A stretch of 24,258 bases of DNA, from contig BFEA01000060.1 of assembly GCA_003427395.1 (NCBI GenBank), positions 2,296,178-2,320,435 of the forward strand. Direction: 5' to 3'. Every line of letters begins with the position of its first letter. Positions within the stretch are counted from its first letter, which is position 1. Under the pieces are notes generated by a model that ran no database searches, had not been told where the DNA came from, and was given only the letters and a program-made list of their open reading frames with translations. Below are positions 7,314 through 17,796 of this stretch, in pieces. The position numbers and the translations under genes were made by a program. The stretch is from Chara braunii (lineage: Eukaryota > Streptophyta > Charophyceae > Charales > Characeae).

Positions 7314-7696
7314 GTTATATCTTTCTTTTTTTATTTTTAATAAAACTGATCTATATTCTTCTCTCAGTATACCTCCCACTACCTACCTACCTATATGTCG
7401 TTCTCTCAGCATGGAGCGTTAAGGGTTATGGACTAGATTCTGGCCTCTGCTCTATGCGGGGAGCAGTACCTCCGCTCCTAACACCTGACGCGAGCTGGAA
7501 AGCGAAGTGCTTATTTCCACAACCAGCCAGGAGGCCCAAGCCAGTTATCTCCGCTGGTGAACCCGAAGGCGTATCACAGGGGGTCGTGGGGATAGAATGG
7601 ACGACGTGGGGAATCAAACCTACGACCTCCTGAATACCACTCACATGCTCAACCAACTGAGCTAGCCCGCTTGGGCGAGTTCGGTTATATCTTTCT
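7314..7696 (-). mobile_element. Full-length tRNA-derived SINE with 13-bp target duplication
   Basis: On the minus strand the element starts at 7683. The A box TAGCTCAGTTGG lies at 7664-7653 and the B box GGTTTGATTCC at 7620-7610 (one mismatch), 32 bases apart. After a 240-bp body of unknown origin it ends in an A-rich tail at 7327-7345. The same 13 bp, GTTATATCTTTCT on the plus strand, flank it at 7314-7326 and 7684-7696. The internal promoter, the A-rich end and the target duplication together show insertion by reverse transcription with LINE machinery. The 357-bp length is normal for a SINE. Open frames through it have no meaning. Confidence 0.9.
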
Positions 7697-7891
7697 ATTT
7701 ACGGGAAAAGTAGCATTCTCTCACACAGTGAACTAGCCCGTCCATATTGCCAAACGCACTGCGGCCCTGGTGGTAGTCCTGAAGGGCCCAGAACCTTTCC
7801 CCCACACCTATTCAGACAGTTTCCTATACTATAATATTGACTTACCATGAGGGCACGGGTGGGTAGCCCGTATTTTGTATGTGCATGTGGT

Positions 7892-7956
7892 TGGGAGAGT
7901 GTGTGTGTGCATGTGTGGAAGAGTGTGTGTGTGTGTGTGCGAGAGAGAGAGAGAGN

Positions 7957-8037
<81 letters not shown>
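7892..8037. repeat. (GT)n then (GA)n compound microsatellite
   Basis: GT-rich sequence (7897-7940) passes into a GA run of about 97 bases (7941-8037). An ambiguous base at 7956 marks uncertain assembly in the run. The Arg/Glu repeat frames here are artefacts. Confidence 0.97.
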
Positions 8038-8039
<2 letters not shown>

Positions 8040-8170
8040 GTGTCCCACCTCACCGTGGCGCAGTTCGATTATGGAATAGAGTCAATAGACGTGTTGATTG
8101 TTGCTGTACTTACCTCGAAAACGTGTCAATAAAGAGCAACAATCACTCCACCACCTATTCGGTTCATAAC

Positions 8171-8172
<2 letters not shown>

Positions 8173-8226
<54 letters not shown>
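8173..8226. repeat. (GA)n microsatellite
   Basis: A 54-base GA run lies 135 bp after the longer GA tract. Confidence 0.97.
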
Positions 8227-8230
<4 letters not shown>

Positions 8231-8361
8231 CAGATGGACAGACAGAAAGAGAGAACCAGAACAATGTGGAAGTACTTGTAGTTGTAGCAGGACGGGGACA
8301 AAAATGTGTTCTTTTGCTGCCAATGTCTTCATCTCCATCTACGATCTTTTATCTCATTTTT

Positions 8362-8615
8362 TCAGTATCCGTCTTGCAAAGATCAGCACTCAATCAATTA
8401 CCCTGATTTTTTTCAGATTTCTTGGTCAAGTATTCCGAGGATGCAAAATTGCCAAAGTTACGAAGTAGGCACATTTTATATCATTCTTTTAAGTATCTGT
8501 CTTGCAAAGATCAGCACTAAATCAATTACCCTGATTTTTTTCTGATTTTCTGGTGAAGTATTCTGAGGACGCAAAATTGCCGGAGTTACAAAGTGGGCAT
8601 ACTCCTCCCCACTAA
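8362..8615. repeat. 128-bp tandem duplication
   Basis: GTCTTGCAAAGATCAGCACT at 8371 recurs at 8499. The copies continue in parallel through AAATCAATTACCCTGATTTTTTTC, ..GGTGAAGTATTC, GCAAAATTGCC and GAGTTAC. Divergence is modest (roughly one base in ten). No coding frame is shared by both copies. Confidence 0.88.
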
Positions 8616-9780
8616 TAGACTGGAGCAAGTACAACGCTTATTAGGGGGGATGTTCATATCACCTCCGCTAGTACTTGCGTTCTGGTTTTATTCAAAAAAA
8701 AAAAAAAAAGAACAGGCACACTCTCTTTTCGAGGGCCTGGCCCTCAACCCCTTGCATCACTTCAATGGGGGCTGGTCGCCTCAAATGCCATGCTCTTCTG
8801 CTCAACAACTGCTCTGTGCACCCCTCCAAACCCCTCCCTGAAAATGCAAACCCTTAGGAATACCCGCTGCGGTCCCACGAAGGACTGGTAGACCCACGAA
8901 GGACTTGTAGACCCACCATTGGAAAACATGCGCACGGTGTATAACACATACCCTACGGGCTGCGAACACCATATCCATTGTGCCGTTTTATCTGTCTTTG
9001 TTCCGGGTTTGCTTTCACAGGAAGGCCTATGAGTGAAAGATGCCACTACTTTCCCGTATAAGAGTCATAATGATAGCAGTGATACAGACGCCTAACGTCA
9101 CATAACGTGGGCATGTAAAGAACGGACGGTACCAGGGAGTCATTTTGAACATGACAAGAAGAGAGTTGGGGGGTGAACACCAGGGTAGGGAGTTCTGACT
9201 CAGGGGTTGAGTCGATTTGACATACCTTGGCTCCACTGTAGCACAGGGGGTGGAAAACAGCATTAAAAATGAAGTTGAAAACTCAAAACAACAATTCATA
9301 TACCTATATATAGTCATTTCTTAACGAAGCGCATACCTGCCCAATGGTCATGGAACGCTGAGATATCAAGTGATATCCGGATGCATTTGTTTGTCATGAA
9401 AGTTACACTTTTGTATCCACACTGGTTAAACTATCGACATGAACATCGACGAGGATAGGCGTACCATTCAGGACACAGCCAGGTATGTGGTCCTTTTCCC
9501 CCTGGGAGTCTAAGTCCTCTATAACAGTGCTACTGTGGAAATCAGTTCTCCTCAATGGTGCAACAGGTGAAGGATTTGCATCATGCATCATTTATTCATG
9601 CGATGCTTCCCTCCATGATGACCAGTGGGTTAAAATTTTATTTCAAAGAAGTCCAGCACCACACTCAAGTACGTCTGGTATGGTACTGTAAGCCATATAT
9701 ATAATTGCATTCTTTACATGTGCTCATGCCTGAAGCCCTTGAATCCCATGGAATGAATACCGTATAGAAACCATATTCCT
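8616..9780. other. No recognisable gene; one 21-bp tandem pair
   Basis: The only clear structure is a pair of CCCACGAAGGACT..GTAGA units near 8875-8916. Open frames are short and overlap on both strands without recognisable domains. Confidence 0.5.
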
Positions 9781-9786
9781 AATATG

Positions 9787-9930
9787 TCTAGCCATCTGTG
9801 GAGCCCATAGATTGTGTGAAGAATTATGTAGACCAGGAACACCCAACTACCAAGTTTTCCTTGCAATCCATATTCCTATCCCTAGCCATTTGTGGAGCCC
9901 GTAGATTGTGTGGAGAATAGTATAGACCAG
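9787..9930. repeat. 94-bp spaced direct repeat
   Basis: TAGCCATCTGTGGAGCCCAT and AGATTGTGTGAAGAAT near 9789 recur near 9883 with a few substitutions, both followed by GTAGACCAG or ATAGACCAG. This is a diverged tandem duplication of 94 bp. The sequence from here to 10118 shows no gene. Confidence 0.82.
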
Positions 9931-10114
9931 CAACGCACAACTCCAACGTCTTGCTTACCCCTTACTAAAGGAAGCTTACTTGTCCTCACTATTCATGCCA
10001 GTAGATGCTGCCTAGACATTGTCAGAAAGGTTGGAGAGGTTCTATGCTCTTTCCATACCTGTGGGTCCCTGCCTTTTCCATGTCTTCAAGCTTGAAAGCA
10101 GAGCTGAAGTCCAC

Positions 10115-10412
10115 TGACTCTGGCAGACTCAAATTTAGACTGAGTTAGGTTCGCGGGAACATGCCTGGATCTTTGAGCCTTGTCAGTTCCCAACTTACAT
10201 AAGCCTTAGGTAGGATGCACTATGCGGACAGGTTTCCAGCCCACTTTTTTTTTTGCAACTCTGGGGACTCTGGAAGATGCAAATTTACAGCCGGTTAGGT
10301 TCACAGGAACGTGCCTGAATCTTTGAGCCTTCTCAGTTCTCAACTTGCATAAGCCTTAGGTAGGATACACAAATGCGTACAGGTTTCCAGCCCCCCCTTT
10401 TTTGCAACTGTT
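10115..10412. repeat. 150-bp tandem duplication
   Basis: The blocks beginning GACTCTGGCAGACTCAAATTT (near 10116) and GACTCTGGAAGATGCAAATTT (near 10266) match throughout, including GTTAGGTTC, GGAAC.TGCCTG, ATCTTTGAGCCTT, CATAAGCCTTAGGTAGGAT and ACAGGTTTCCAGCCC followed by a T run and GCAACT. The copies differ by scattered substitutions and homopolymer length. Confidence 0.88.
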
Positions 10413-10754
10413 GCAGTGCAACAATCATTCTGAGACAAGACCTCTTCTTACCTCTGAATAAGGCCACCATGTAAAGTCATCATCCCCAGTTCGTCTTCTG
10501 GCTAAGTTGGTGTGTAGCAGTCTCTGACAAGGTTTGTTCAGCACAATGAGCATTAGGGTGTTGCGCTGCATCCTTCTTGATCACCAAGTAGCTCATAGTT
10601 CTGGTTGAGGCCCACCTGCAGCTCTGCTGTTCTCCTAGCCTCGAGTGAAACACACCATGGAAAACCAAAAAATGGGTCATTCTGCCAAATGGGATCATTG
10701 GTTTCATGGTTGGGTGAGTCGATATTACTGCCATCAACCATCAGCCTTATTCAT

Positions 10755-10756
<2 letters not shown>
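10413..10756. other. No recognisable gene
   Basis: Two overlapping minus-strand frames cross 10480-10741 (62 and 85 codons), but neither shows a recognisable motif or start context, and a plus-strand frame overlaps both. No structure is visible. Confidence 0.5.

Positions 10757-10787
<31 letters not shown>
10757..10787. repeat. (TG)n microsatellite
   Basis: A 31-base TG run. The next 300 bases (10788-11114) hold no recognisable feature. Confidence 0.97.
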
Positions 10788-10790
<3 letters not shown>

Positions 10791-11114
10791 CAGTGTCCTT
10801 GCTCTTTATAAGTTTATAGTCATTTCTGTAAATGTGAGCCATTCTACACAATGGGTTCTGTAGTTTTAGGGCCAAAAAAGGTGGTAGGCCATCCCCCATC
10901 ACATGTTGATGGGCCACGGCATCACATCCTCAGCATGGCTGTGCTTTTGTTTGCTAGCCATATTGCATGAGCCACTGTGCCAAGTGCTTTGGACCTTGTG
11001 GCACAAAATACTACGGACCCAAACTCTCATATCTTGAGCAGAACTGCACTGAGGATACCACTGTAACTAAAGATAACGCTAAGATTCCCTCCATTTACTC
11101 TGTGTGTGTTAAAT

Positions 11115-11236
11115 TGTGTTTGTTTGTTTGTTTTTTTGCTCGCTTTTGATTTCTAGCTAGTTTGTTTGCTTGTTTGTCTGCCTGTTCGTTTGCATGCCCA
11201 TTTGCTTGTTGGTTTGCTTGTTTGTGTGTGTTGTAT

Positions 11237-11289
<53 letters not shown>
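11115..11289. repeat. (TTTG)n-like tract followed by (GT)n microsatellite
   Basis: An imperfect TTTG/CTTG tetranucleotide tract (11115-11232) leads into a 51-base GT run (11239-11289). Frames across it are Cys/Val or His/Thr repeats and are artefacts. Confidence 0.95.
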
Positions 11290-11290
<1 letters not shown>

Positions 11291-11639
11291 ATCTCTATGT
11301 GTGTGCACGCCCTTTTGTTAGGTGCCTTTTCCTTTTGAGTGAAAGGGGGTGGTGCGTTGCGCACCATGCAAGGGTCTGCAGTATCTATGAGGTGTGTTCC
11401 ATGGTGCCACATGCTGTGCAGAGCATGAGGAAACTGTGTGATGCTTCCGGGCATGGTGGGTGCGGTTTCAAACAGTGCCCTTCCAAACAACTTGAACACG
11501 TCACAGATCTTGGTCCGCGCATCTGAAGTAGTTCCTGCCACGAGTGTATATTCGTCAGGGAATTAACCTGAGCCTCTGCCGACCGCCATCCTGGAAGGCT
11601 GTTTCTGCCCATTTTATCCTCATTTCCAAGGCAATGGGA

Positions 11640-12660
11640 GAGATATTCATGGCTCTTGTTAGTGCCTTGAAGTATGAGTTGGAAGCTCATGAGCCCTTTG
11701 GATCTAATCATCTGGCTGGAAAAGGGGTTATTCTGGTGAAAGTTTACAACACAGACACACACAACAACAGGCACAGCAGCCTGAGTTGAAAATAGACTCT
11801 CAAGTGAACCACCTACACTGCAATGTACTGAAAGGTTATCACCACCAGGCCGAGCTGTTGCAGACCAAATCTTGCAACAGCTAAACACCCTTACTTCGGA
11901 TCAGTAGTCGTCGCCTCGACTCGCCTGCCCATAGAGAGGGAATAATGACTGTGGAAATTCAAGGAACTTGCTCAATGCCGCTCTGTGATGGCCCACCTGA
12001 GATTCGGCTAGCATGTGATTCATATGACAGCTTGTGTCGTGCGGATTATCGAGACATAGCCCATGCAAGTTTTTGTTTTCATACGTACGGTGACAGTCAA
12101 CATTGCAGTCGTGTACGACACCCTGACATTTCATATCGAATTTGTAGACAGGGGTCGGAAAGGCAATGCCCATACAATTGCGGTCGGCGGGCCTCTGCGT
12201 TCCTAGCATGTAGGAGCCACGTAGCCTGCAACATCTGTCTACGTCGTGCCATTCCGTGCAGCAATTGCAACTGCAAGAATTGGATGTGGTGCTCCCACAG
12301 TCCACAGACTCCACACCTGACCTGGTCCTGCCAGTCTGTAGGGGTGACCACTTACCATAGGCAACAGCTGCTGCTCAACTCAAAATCTCCTGGAGCCCAA
12401 ACACTGGCTGTCCTCTTGTGCTATTCTAGAGTAGTCTGCTCCAGCCGTGAGTATCGAGAAACCTCTGAAGTTTGTCTCTCCTTTGTCCTGTTCTTTGCCC
12501 CTCCACTTCCCTCCACTCCCTCTTCCCCAGCTCCCTCCCCCACCCCTCCCTTCCAATAGAACTCCACCTCCTACCCCTGTCCTTCCTCCCTCCTCTTGTG
12601 TACTACTAGTAAATGCATACAAACGAGCATCATAAGAGAACTGACAAAATATGAAGACGT
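11640..12660 (+). pseudogene. RING-like gene unit, decayed copy I
   Basis: The left part encodes ALKYELEAHEP, GSNHLAGKGVILVKVYN, a segment also found in broken form near 15560 and 16320. From 11945 a 204-codon frame contains CPYNCG, FLACRSHVACNICLRRAI and CSNCNC. The order C..C, C-x2-H-x2-C-x2-C fits the first six ligands of a RING finger, a zinc fold typical of E3 ubiquitin ligases. The expected last pair is lost by a one-base deletion near 12326: copy III reads SCPVCRGDH there and this copy does not. Downstream GAGCATCATAAGAGAACTGACAAAATAT matches the sequence after copy III, so the duplication included 3' flanking DNA. The 12480-12600 stretch is C/T-rich low-complexity sequence. Confidence 0.55.
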
Positions 12661-13520
12661 TGACAAACTCGTGAAGGACACCTTGGAGAACAGGAAACTC
12701 GGGGTTCTATAAGGGAGCCTGCTCAAGTGCGCATGGGGGCTTGGCGCACGGGAAGGAGGGATCATGGCCCCATTAGAGGAGACCCGCTCAGAACATAGCG
12801 AGATGGCAGCCTCGGTTGCTTGCATAGCTTCAGACGGAACACCATAGTTCTCAAGGAGGGCATACAAAATAGAGCACGCTCGACGGCATAGTACATTCTG
12901 GTTCAACAATGAATCTCAGCATACACAGTAGTGCCAGAATCAAGCCGATCTGAGACGGGCAGACGACTGTCCACATTCAGCCTTCCAACTTTAATAAGCG
13001 ATCTTCCGACAGCCTGGACAGTTGACCCTCTGGGAGTCTGGGGTACCCTGGTCGGCCAGCGCTGTGTAGTGTTGGGGCCTGCGCCCAGGGAAGGAAGCCC
13101 CCCGAGGGTTCAGGGTTTCAGCAGCCAATTTGCCTTGGGCACACTGAGAGGGATGACTGCAAGCGGTTTTGCATGGGAGAGATGGTAGCAATAGACAATA
13201 CAAAAATATAAAACAAAGGGATGCGACAGAGAGATGGTAGCAATAGACGATATAGGAATATAAAACAGGGGGTGGGGACAGAGAACAACGGGCCATTAAC
13301 AATAGCCTAACTTAGGCAGGGGTGAGGGGAGGTACATTCACCCAAATTGGAAATAATCAATGCTGCCCCCTCGGGTCTCTCCACCACAAAGGGGAGAAGC
13401 ATTGGAGTGCATTGTATTTGGTATTTTGACTTGCCCGTGGAATAGGAACTGGACTGATGCTCCCCAGAATGGATATGAGCCAGAGCCGTAAGGCTTTGTT
13501 TTCCTTGTATAAAAAAAAGA
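12661..13520. other. No recognised gene; 52-bp tandem pair at 13178-13270
   Basis: A minus-strand frame of 112 codons (12571-12909) has non-repetitive composition (ACSILYALLENYG, SEAMQATEAAISL) but no domain I recognise, and it runs into low-complexity sequence. GAGAGATGGTAGCAATAGAC occurs twice, 52 bp apart, in 13178-13270. Confidence 0.4.
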
Positions 13521-13529
13521 AAAAAAAGT

Positions 13530-13897
13530 GGCGATCTGAAGAAAAATGAACAGGAGTATACCTCCGTTTTCCTCTGGCTCCTTTCATAGCGTGCAAGTGG
13601 GTCGTACTTGTACTCTACCTCCTTTCATAGCATGCAAGTGATGGTAAATCACAGTCTATCTGGCCAGTCTTGTACGCGAGAGCCCAATAAAAAGGGAGCT
13701 CGAAGGACGAACAAAAAGGGTGCCCCAAAGAAAACCAAGGAAAGATAGTCAAGAAAGGGATGTAGCGGATCTATCCTGCTTCGTATTGTTTGCTATAGAG
13801 GTAAATTTAAATTGTTTCATGGTTGGATTGGCTCATCTCAAGTGTGCTTCTACAACAGAGGTAAAGTTGCTTTGACTTTGGATCTACTCATAATTTA
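13530..13897 (+). repeat. Upstream flank of gene unit, copy II
   Basis: The sequence TCCTTTCATAGCGTGCAAGT, ..AATAAAAAGGGAGCTCG, AAAGGGTGCCCCAAAGAAA, GTTTCATGGTTGGATTGGCT and GAGGTAAAGTTGCTTTGACT recurs in the same order, with changes, at 15290-15555 and 16010-16330. It marks the 5' flank or 5' exon of the duplicated unit. Confidence 0.65.
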
Positions 13898-14110
13898 TTG
13901 ATTCTTGATCGCTGTCTCACTCCACGTGACAATTATACACCCTCTTATCATTTGATGGAACCCCCGACTGTAGATGATCTGTCTCCTGAATACCTGCCAC
14001 AACTGATGGAGTTATCAGGGCCAGAAGGGTCTGATAAACACTGTCAAGACTGGAATAAACTTTGTCGTATTGTCCAATTTGCTGAGCCAAATGATCTAAG
14101 TATGTTGTAG
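13898..14110 (+). pseudogene. Unidentified gene, remnant copy 2, exon 1
   Basis: The frame encodes LDRCLTPRDNYTPSYHLMEPP, VDDLSPEYLPQLMELSG and an end FAEPNDLS. The middle matches the exon-1-like segment at 2490-2600. A GTATGT at 14099-14104 could be a 5' splice site, with the acceptor TTTTGCAG ending at 14199, giving an intron of about 100 bp; the aligned intron-like block at 2745-2847 is still recognisable (TATGCCATTAATG / TATGTCATTAATT). The protein family is unknown. Confidence 0.5.
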
Positions 14111-14199
14111 TCAAGCCATTGTGCATACTATGTCATTAATTTGTGTCTCCTCGCTTAGGATTACAAGTTGTAACCCTTACACTGGTTCTGATTTTGCAG

Positions 14200-14563
14200 A
14201 CATTGTCTGTTGGATAGAAGCAAGCCACCACGCTGTTTGTCGGGTGGATGATCGTATTGCAGTTCATGTTAACATGAAAGTATTGTTATGACATTTATGA
14301 CGATGATTGCAACTCCATCCCACTCCGCAGAATTTTGTATTTGACACGGATCCAAGCATTTGTGTGTGCATCCTGCAAATGACTGGTCATGTCAATGCGG
14401 ATCCAAGCATTTGTGTGTGCATCCTGCAAATGACTGGTCATGTCAATGCTCATACCTTCACGGATAATTCATGGACCCTATGTGATAATGGTGGTAGGGT
14501 GAACTGACACTCGTGGTCAACGACACTCCGAATCTTCCTTGAAATCGAACTGCAACTGCGAGA
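14200..14563 (+). pseudogene. Unidentified gene, remnant copy 2, exon 2
   Basis: After the acceptor AG at 14198-14199 the sequence again encodes IVCWIEASHHAVC, then breaks (TGA at 14289-14291). A different frame carries MQLHPTPQNF, DPSICVCILQMTGHVNA twice and DNSWTLCDNGG, aligned with the GHF...W..DN module of 2848-3300; here the GHF position reads GHV. The 17-residue duplication is an exact 51-bp in-frame tandem repeat (14348-14398, 14399-14449). Stops and frame changes show that it is not functional. Confidence 0.6.
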
Positions 14564-14834
14564 GGGTGGATGATCGTATTGCAGTTCATGTTAACATGAA
14601 AGTATTGTTATGACATTTATGACGATGATTGCAACTCCATCCCACTCCACAGAATTTTGTATTTGACACGGATCCAAGCATTTGTGTGTGCATCCTGCAA
14701 ATGACTGGTCATGTCAATGCTCATACCTTCACGGATAATTCATGGACCCTATGTGATAATGGTGGTAGGGTGAACTGACACTCGTGGTCAACGACACTCC
14801 GAATCTTCCTTGAAATCGAACTGCAACTGCGAGA
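14242..14834. repeat. ~271-bp tandem duplication of exon 2
   Basis: Positions 14242-14563 and 14564-14834 are almost identical. Apart from the 51-bp internal duplication present only in the first copy, I noticed a single substitution (CGCAG versus CACAG). The near identity means that this duplication is recent compared with the rest of the decayed gene unit. Confidence 0.92.
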
Positions 14835-15180
14835 ATTGGGTGTTGTGTTCCTAGCATGTGGGAGCCATGTTGCCTGTGACATCTGTCTACGCCATGGCAT
14901 TTGATGCAGCAACTGCAACCTCGAGGATCGTCTGTTGTGTTCCTAGCATGTGGCAGCCACGTTGTCTGTGACAACTGTCTACGCTGTGGCATTCAACTGC
15001 AATTGCGAGCACTGGGTGTTGTGGTTCCACAGTCCGCACTGGAACCAGTCTTGACAGGTCTGCAGGGGTGGCCACTTACCGTAGGCAACACCTGCTCGGA
15101 ACTCATTTTCCTCTGCAACCCAAACACTATCTGGCCTCTTATGCCATTTTGTAGCAATCTACATTGTCGGTGAGCACTGA
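14835..15180 (+). pseudogene. RING-like gene unit, decayed copy II, two partial modules
   Basis: Two tandem, diverged modules 92 bp apart encode VFLACGSHVACDICLRHGI (from about 14848) and VFLACGSHVVCDNCLRCGI (from about 14939). Both keep the C-x2-H-x2-C-x2-C ligand spacing of a RING-type zinc fold, but stops follow and the CPVCR end is missing. The continuation GTGGCCACTTACCGTAGGCAACACCTGCT and the CAACCCAAACACT flank match copy I at 12342-12410. Confidence 0.55.
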
Positions 15181-15187
15181 GGACTTT

Positions 15188-15285
15188 ATGAGGTTCAACC
15201 CTCCCCTATTCTGTTTCTCACTGAGGGCCTTTTGAGGTTCAACCTTCCCCTATTCTGTTTCTTCCTGCCTCCACTTCCCTCCTTC
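15188..15285. repeat. 44-bp tandem repeat
   Basis: GAGGTTCAACC, TCCCCTATTCTGTTTCT occurs twice, 44 bp apart (near 15190 and 15234), followed by a C/T-rich stretch. Confidence 0.8.
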
Positions 15286-15289
15286 CCTC

Positions 15290-16000
15290 CATCTTGCGCT
15301 CAACCACAATCAACGTGGCGAGCCTAGGCAAGGTAAAAGAGGAGCTGCAAGAAGAAATGAAAGGGGTTACCCCAAAGAAAGGCAAAGTAAGAAAAATGAA
15401 GAAAGGACTTTACAAGAAAAAGGCAAAATAACAGTTTTAGTGTGCTTCATGTTGTTGGTAAAGAGGTAAAGCTGTTTCAATTTTGGAGATGCTCATCTTG
15501 GTGTGCTTCATGTCGTTTCCTATGGAGGTAAAGTTGTTTCAATTTGGATCTGCTCTGGGTTGAAAAAGGGTTGTTGCGGTGACAATGTACAACATGCTCA
15601 CACTGGGGCTATAACGATAGTGCCTCTACGATTGAGGCTGGCGTGCGCCTGTGTTCCTAGCATGTAGGAGCTGCCATGTAGCCTGTGAAATCTGTCTACG
15701 CCGTGCCATTCGATGCAGCGACTGCGACTGCGAGAATGGTATGTGGTGCTTCCACAGTCCACACCCGAACCGGTCCTGTCCGGTCTGTAGGGGTGACCAC
15801 TAGGCAACAGCTGCTCCTCAATTCAAAATCTTATGCAGCCCAAAGGGCCTCATGTCACATTCTCGAGTAGTCTTCTCCAGTGGTCAGTATTTAGAACTCT
15901 GTGAGAACTCCACCCCCTATTCCCTTCCTCCTTTGCGATGTCGACTCATCACATCCTGGAATGAGCATCATTAAGAGAACAGACAAAACATAAGGTGAAG
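15290..16000 (+). pseudogene. RING-like gene unit, decayed copy III
   Basis: This copy begins with the repeated 5' flank (GCGCTCAACCACAATCAA, AATGAAAGGGGTTACCCC) and a stop-interrupted version of the GS..LAGKGVVVVKVYN segment near 15545-15597. It then encodes CVPSM, SCHVACEICLRRAIRCSDC, CDCENGMWCFHSPHPN and SCPVCRGDH before a stop near 15801. The C-x2-C (CPVC) pair supplies the last two ligands missing from copy I, so the four-pair RING pattern is best seen by comparing copies. The 3' flank (GAGCATCATTAAGAGAACAGACAAAACATAAG) is shared with copy I. A stop after the first cysteine segment (TAG near 15664) breaks the frame. Confidence 0.55.
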
Positions 16001-16400
16001 ATCTGAGTAAAAACGATGAACAGGATACCTCCAGCTTGACCCTGCCTCCTTTCATAGAGTGCAAGTAGGCCGTTATGGCACATGGGGATGTGGACAGCTT
16101 GCGCTCAACCACAATCAATTTGGTGAGCCTTGTACAAGAGAGGCACAGTAAAAGGGGAGTTGCAAGAACAAATGAAAGGGGTACCCAAAAAGTGAACATA
16201 CTTAAGAAAGGGATTTAAAGTTTAAACGCTCCTATTGGTGAAACTGTTCAATGGTTGGATTGTCTCCACTCAAGTGTTTTAGTTGTCTGCACTAGGACTA
16301 AAGCTGCTTCGATTTTGGATTTACTCATCTGCGTGGAAGAGGGGCTGTTGTGGTGAAAATTCAAAACACACACAGGGTCGGTGTGAGCAAAGAGGACCCA
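16001..16400 (+). pseudogene. RING-like gene unit, decayed copy IV, 5' part only
   Basis: The 5' flank recurs once more: TCCTTTCATAGAGTGCAAGT, TGCGCTCAACCACAATCAA, AATGAAAGGGGTACCC, CAATGGTTGGATTG, AAAGCTGCTTCGATTTTGG. It is followed by a frame encoding GFTHLRGRGAVVVKIQN, which matches GSNHLAGKGVILVKVYN of copy I. Nothing like the RING or GHF modules follows, so the copy is truncated. Confidence 0.5.
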
Positions 16401-17478
16401 TCGATCTTCTCCATATCAAGGAAAGAGCAAAGGACAAAGAAATTAGGCATAAGAAGTGTACCCGCCGACAAATCTGAAATTGCATCTCTGTGCCTGGGAA
16501 CATGTCTGTGGACAGTAGTAGCCACAGTACTTCCTGTCCCAAACATGATTTGTATATGGACTATATTTCAAATGTTCCAGGCGCTATCTTGAAATATGCC
16601 CCGGGAAGGAAAAGAAGAAGAGACTTAATCGCGATTTTAAAAAGAAAAGGTGAAAGAAGAGAGGCGAAAAGAAAAACAAAATAGAGACCACGCAAGCGGC
16701 AAGCTGAAATTCAGCTCACCACTGTAAGGGTCATGGCTTGGGTGATGTTGCAATGATTCAGTTATCGTCAGATGGGCCAAACCACGAGCGTTTTCAGATC
16801 ATTGGCCACCACCAGTCTGACCCTCCAAAATTTCAGCTGCCGACGTAGGAGTGCATATGATCATACTACGATGCCAATGGCTCCTACCTTGTGCTTGCCA
16901 TAGTAAGATGCATGCATCATCCCATTCTATCAGACTATCATCCTCAACTACCCTCATCACCCGAATAGAACACCCGGTCATTATAGGCATATTAAGGGCA
17001 ATTTTCAGTCCAGATGCAGCGATAATGACAGGGCATTCTATTCAGGTAAGACGGTGGTCCCAGTTGACAGGCTTCGGCCTTCAGGGATTCAATGGTTAGC
17101 TTTGATGATTGCAACCCGTGGACCAAGTGAGCAAGCAGGAAGTGGTCCGTCCCTCCAGAGGCGAAACGATGTAGACATAGCGACACTCTAGACTACCACG
17201 TACGAATTTTTCATTAGCTTTCACGCCTTTCATATGTCCAACGGAGAGTGCTCCAAGCACAGCCAGTGCATGCGCTTAGCAGTAGCCTAATATTATGATT
17301 ATAGAGTTATGTAAGCAACTTATCAAAAATTCCTTGTAGGCTCCTTTTGTCCTTTTTTAAATGGGTGGCCGCCAAGCCATCCACTGGCTAGCCAATTGAG
17401 CATCTTAAGAACGCAGCTTTGTAAGTACTCTCAAAATTGCACCTTTGTGCTATTCATAGGTACACTAGAAGCAGATTC
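16401..17478. other. No recognisable gene
   Basis: A lysine/arginine-rich frame ends at 16684 and several short frames overlap on both strands, without domains or consistent coding signals. Confidence 0.5.
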
Positions 17479-17595
17479 AGGCTAATACGCACTCTAGGAC
17501 TTTCTGGACTATTCTGCCCGTGAATGAGCTCCAGATACGAGCTCCAGATACGCGGCCCAGATATGAGCCTGAGAATCTTAGTGCGAGTATGCCCT
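17479..17595. mobile_element. Small inverted-repeat element, family AGGGCATAC, copy 1
   Basis: The left end is AGGCTAATACGCACTCTAGG and the right end is CTTAGTGCGAGTATGCCCT, imperfect inverted repeats. The interior (GTGAATG, CCAGATAC) and right end resemble the copy at 17797-17918. The word GAGCTCCAGATAC is duplicated in tandem inside it (17527-17552). It is 117 bp with no coding capacity and is MITE-like. Confidence 0.6.
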
Positions 17596-17796
17596 CAGAC
17601 ATTGGATTCCACTGTTATTCCGCAATTTGCCAGGGTTTGACGGGCCAGAAGTCCATGGAAGACTACCTTTCCAACCTTTTTCTGGTTCTGTGTTGCTTTG
17701 GCCACACCGTTAGCAACCACTTCGGGCAAGAAAGAAAAAACAACGGAAAAAAAAAGAAGCATCAGAGAGAGAGAGGTATTGTGACAGTTGTTTAAA

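Noticed and set aside
7653-7683. Functional tRNA gene at the SINE head
   Set aside because: The acceptor stem does not pair, the body continues for 240 bp, and the 13-bp duplication encloses the whole unit.
7847-8281. Long Arg/Glu and Ser/Leu frames
   Set aside because: They are translations of GA/CT microsatellites and include an ambiguous base.
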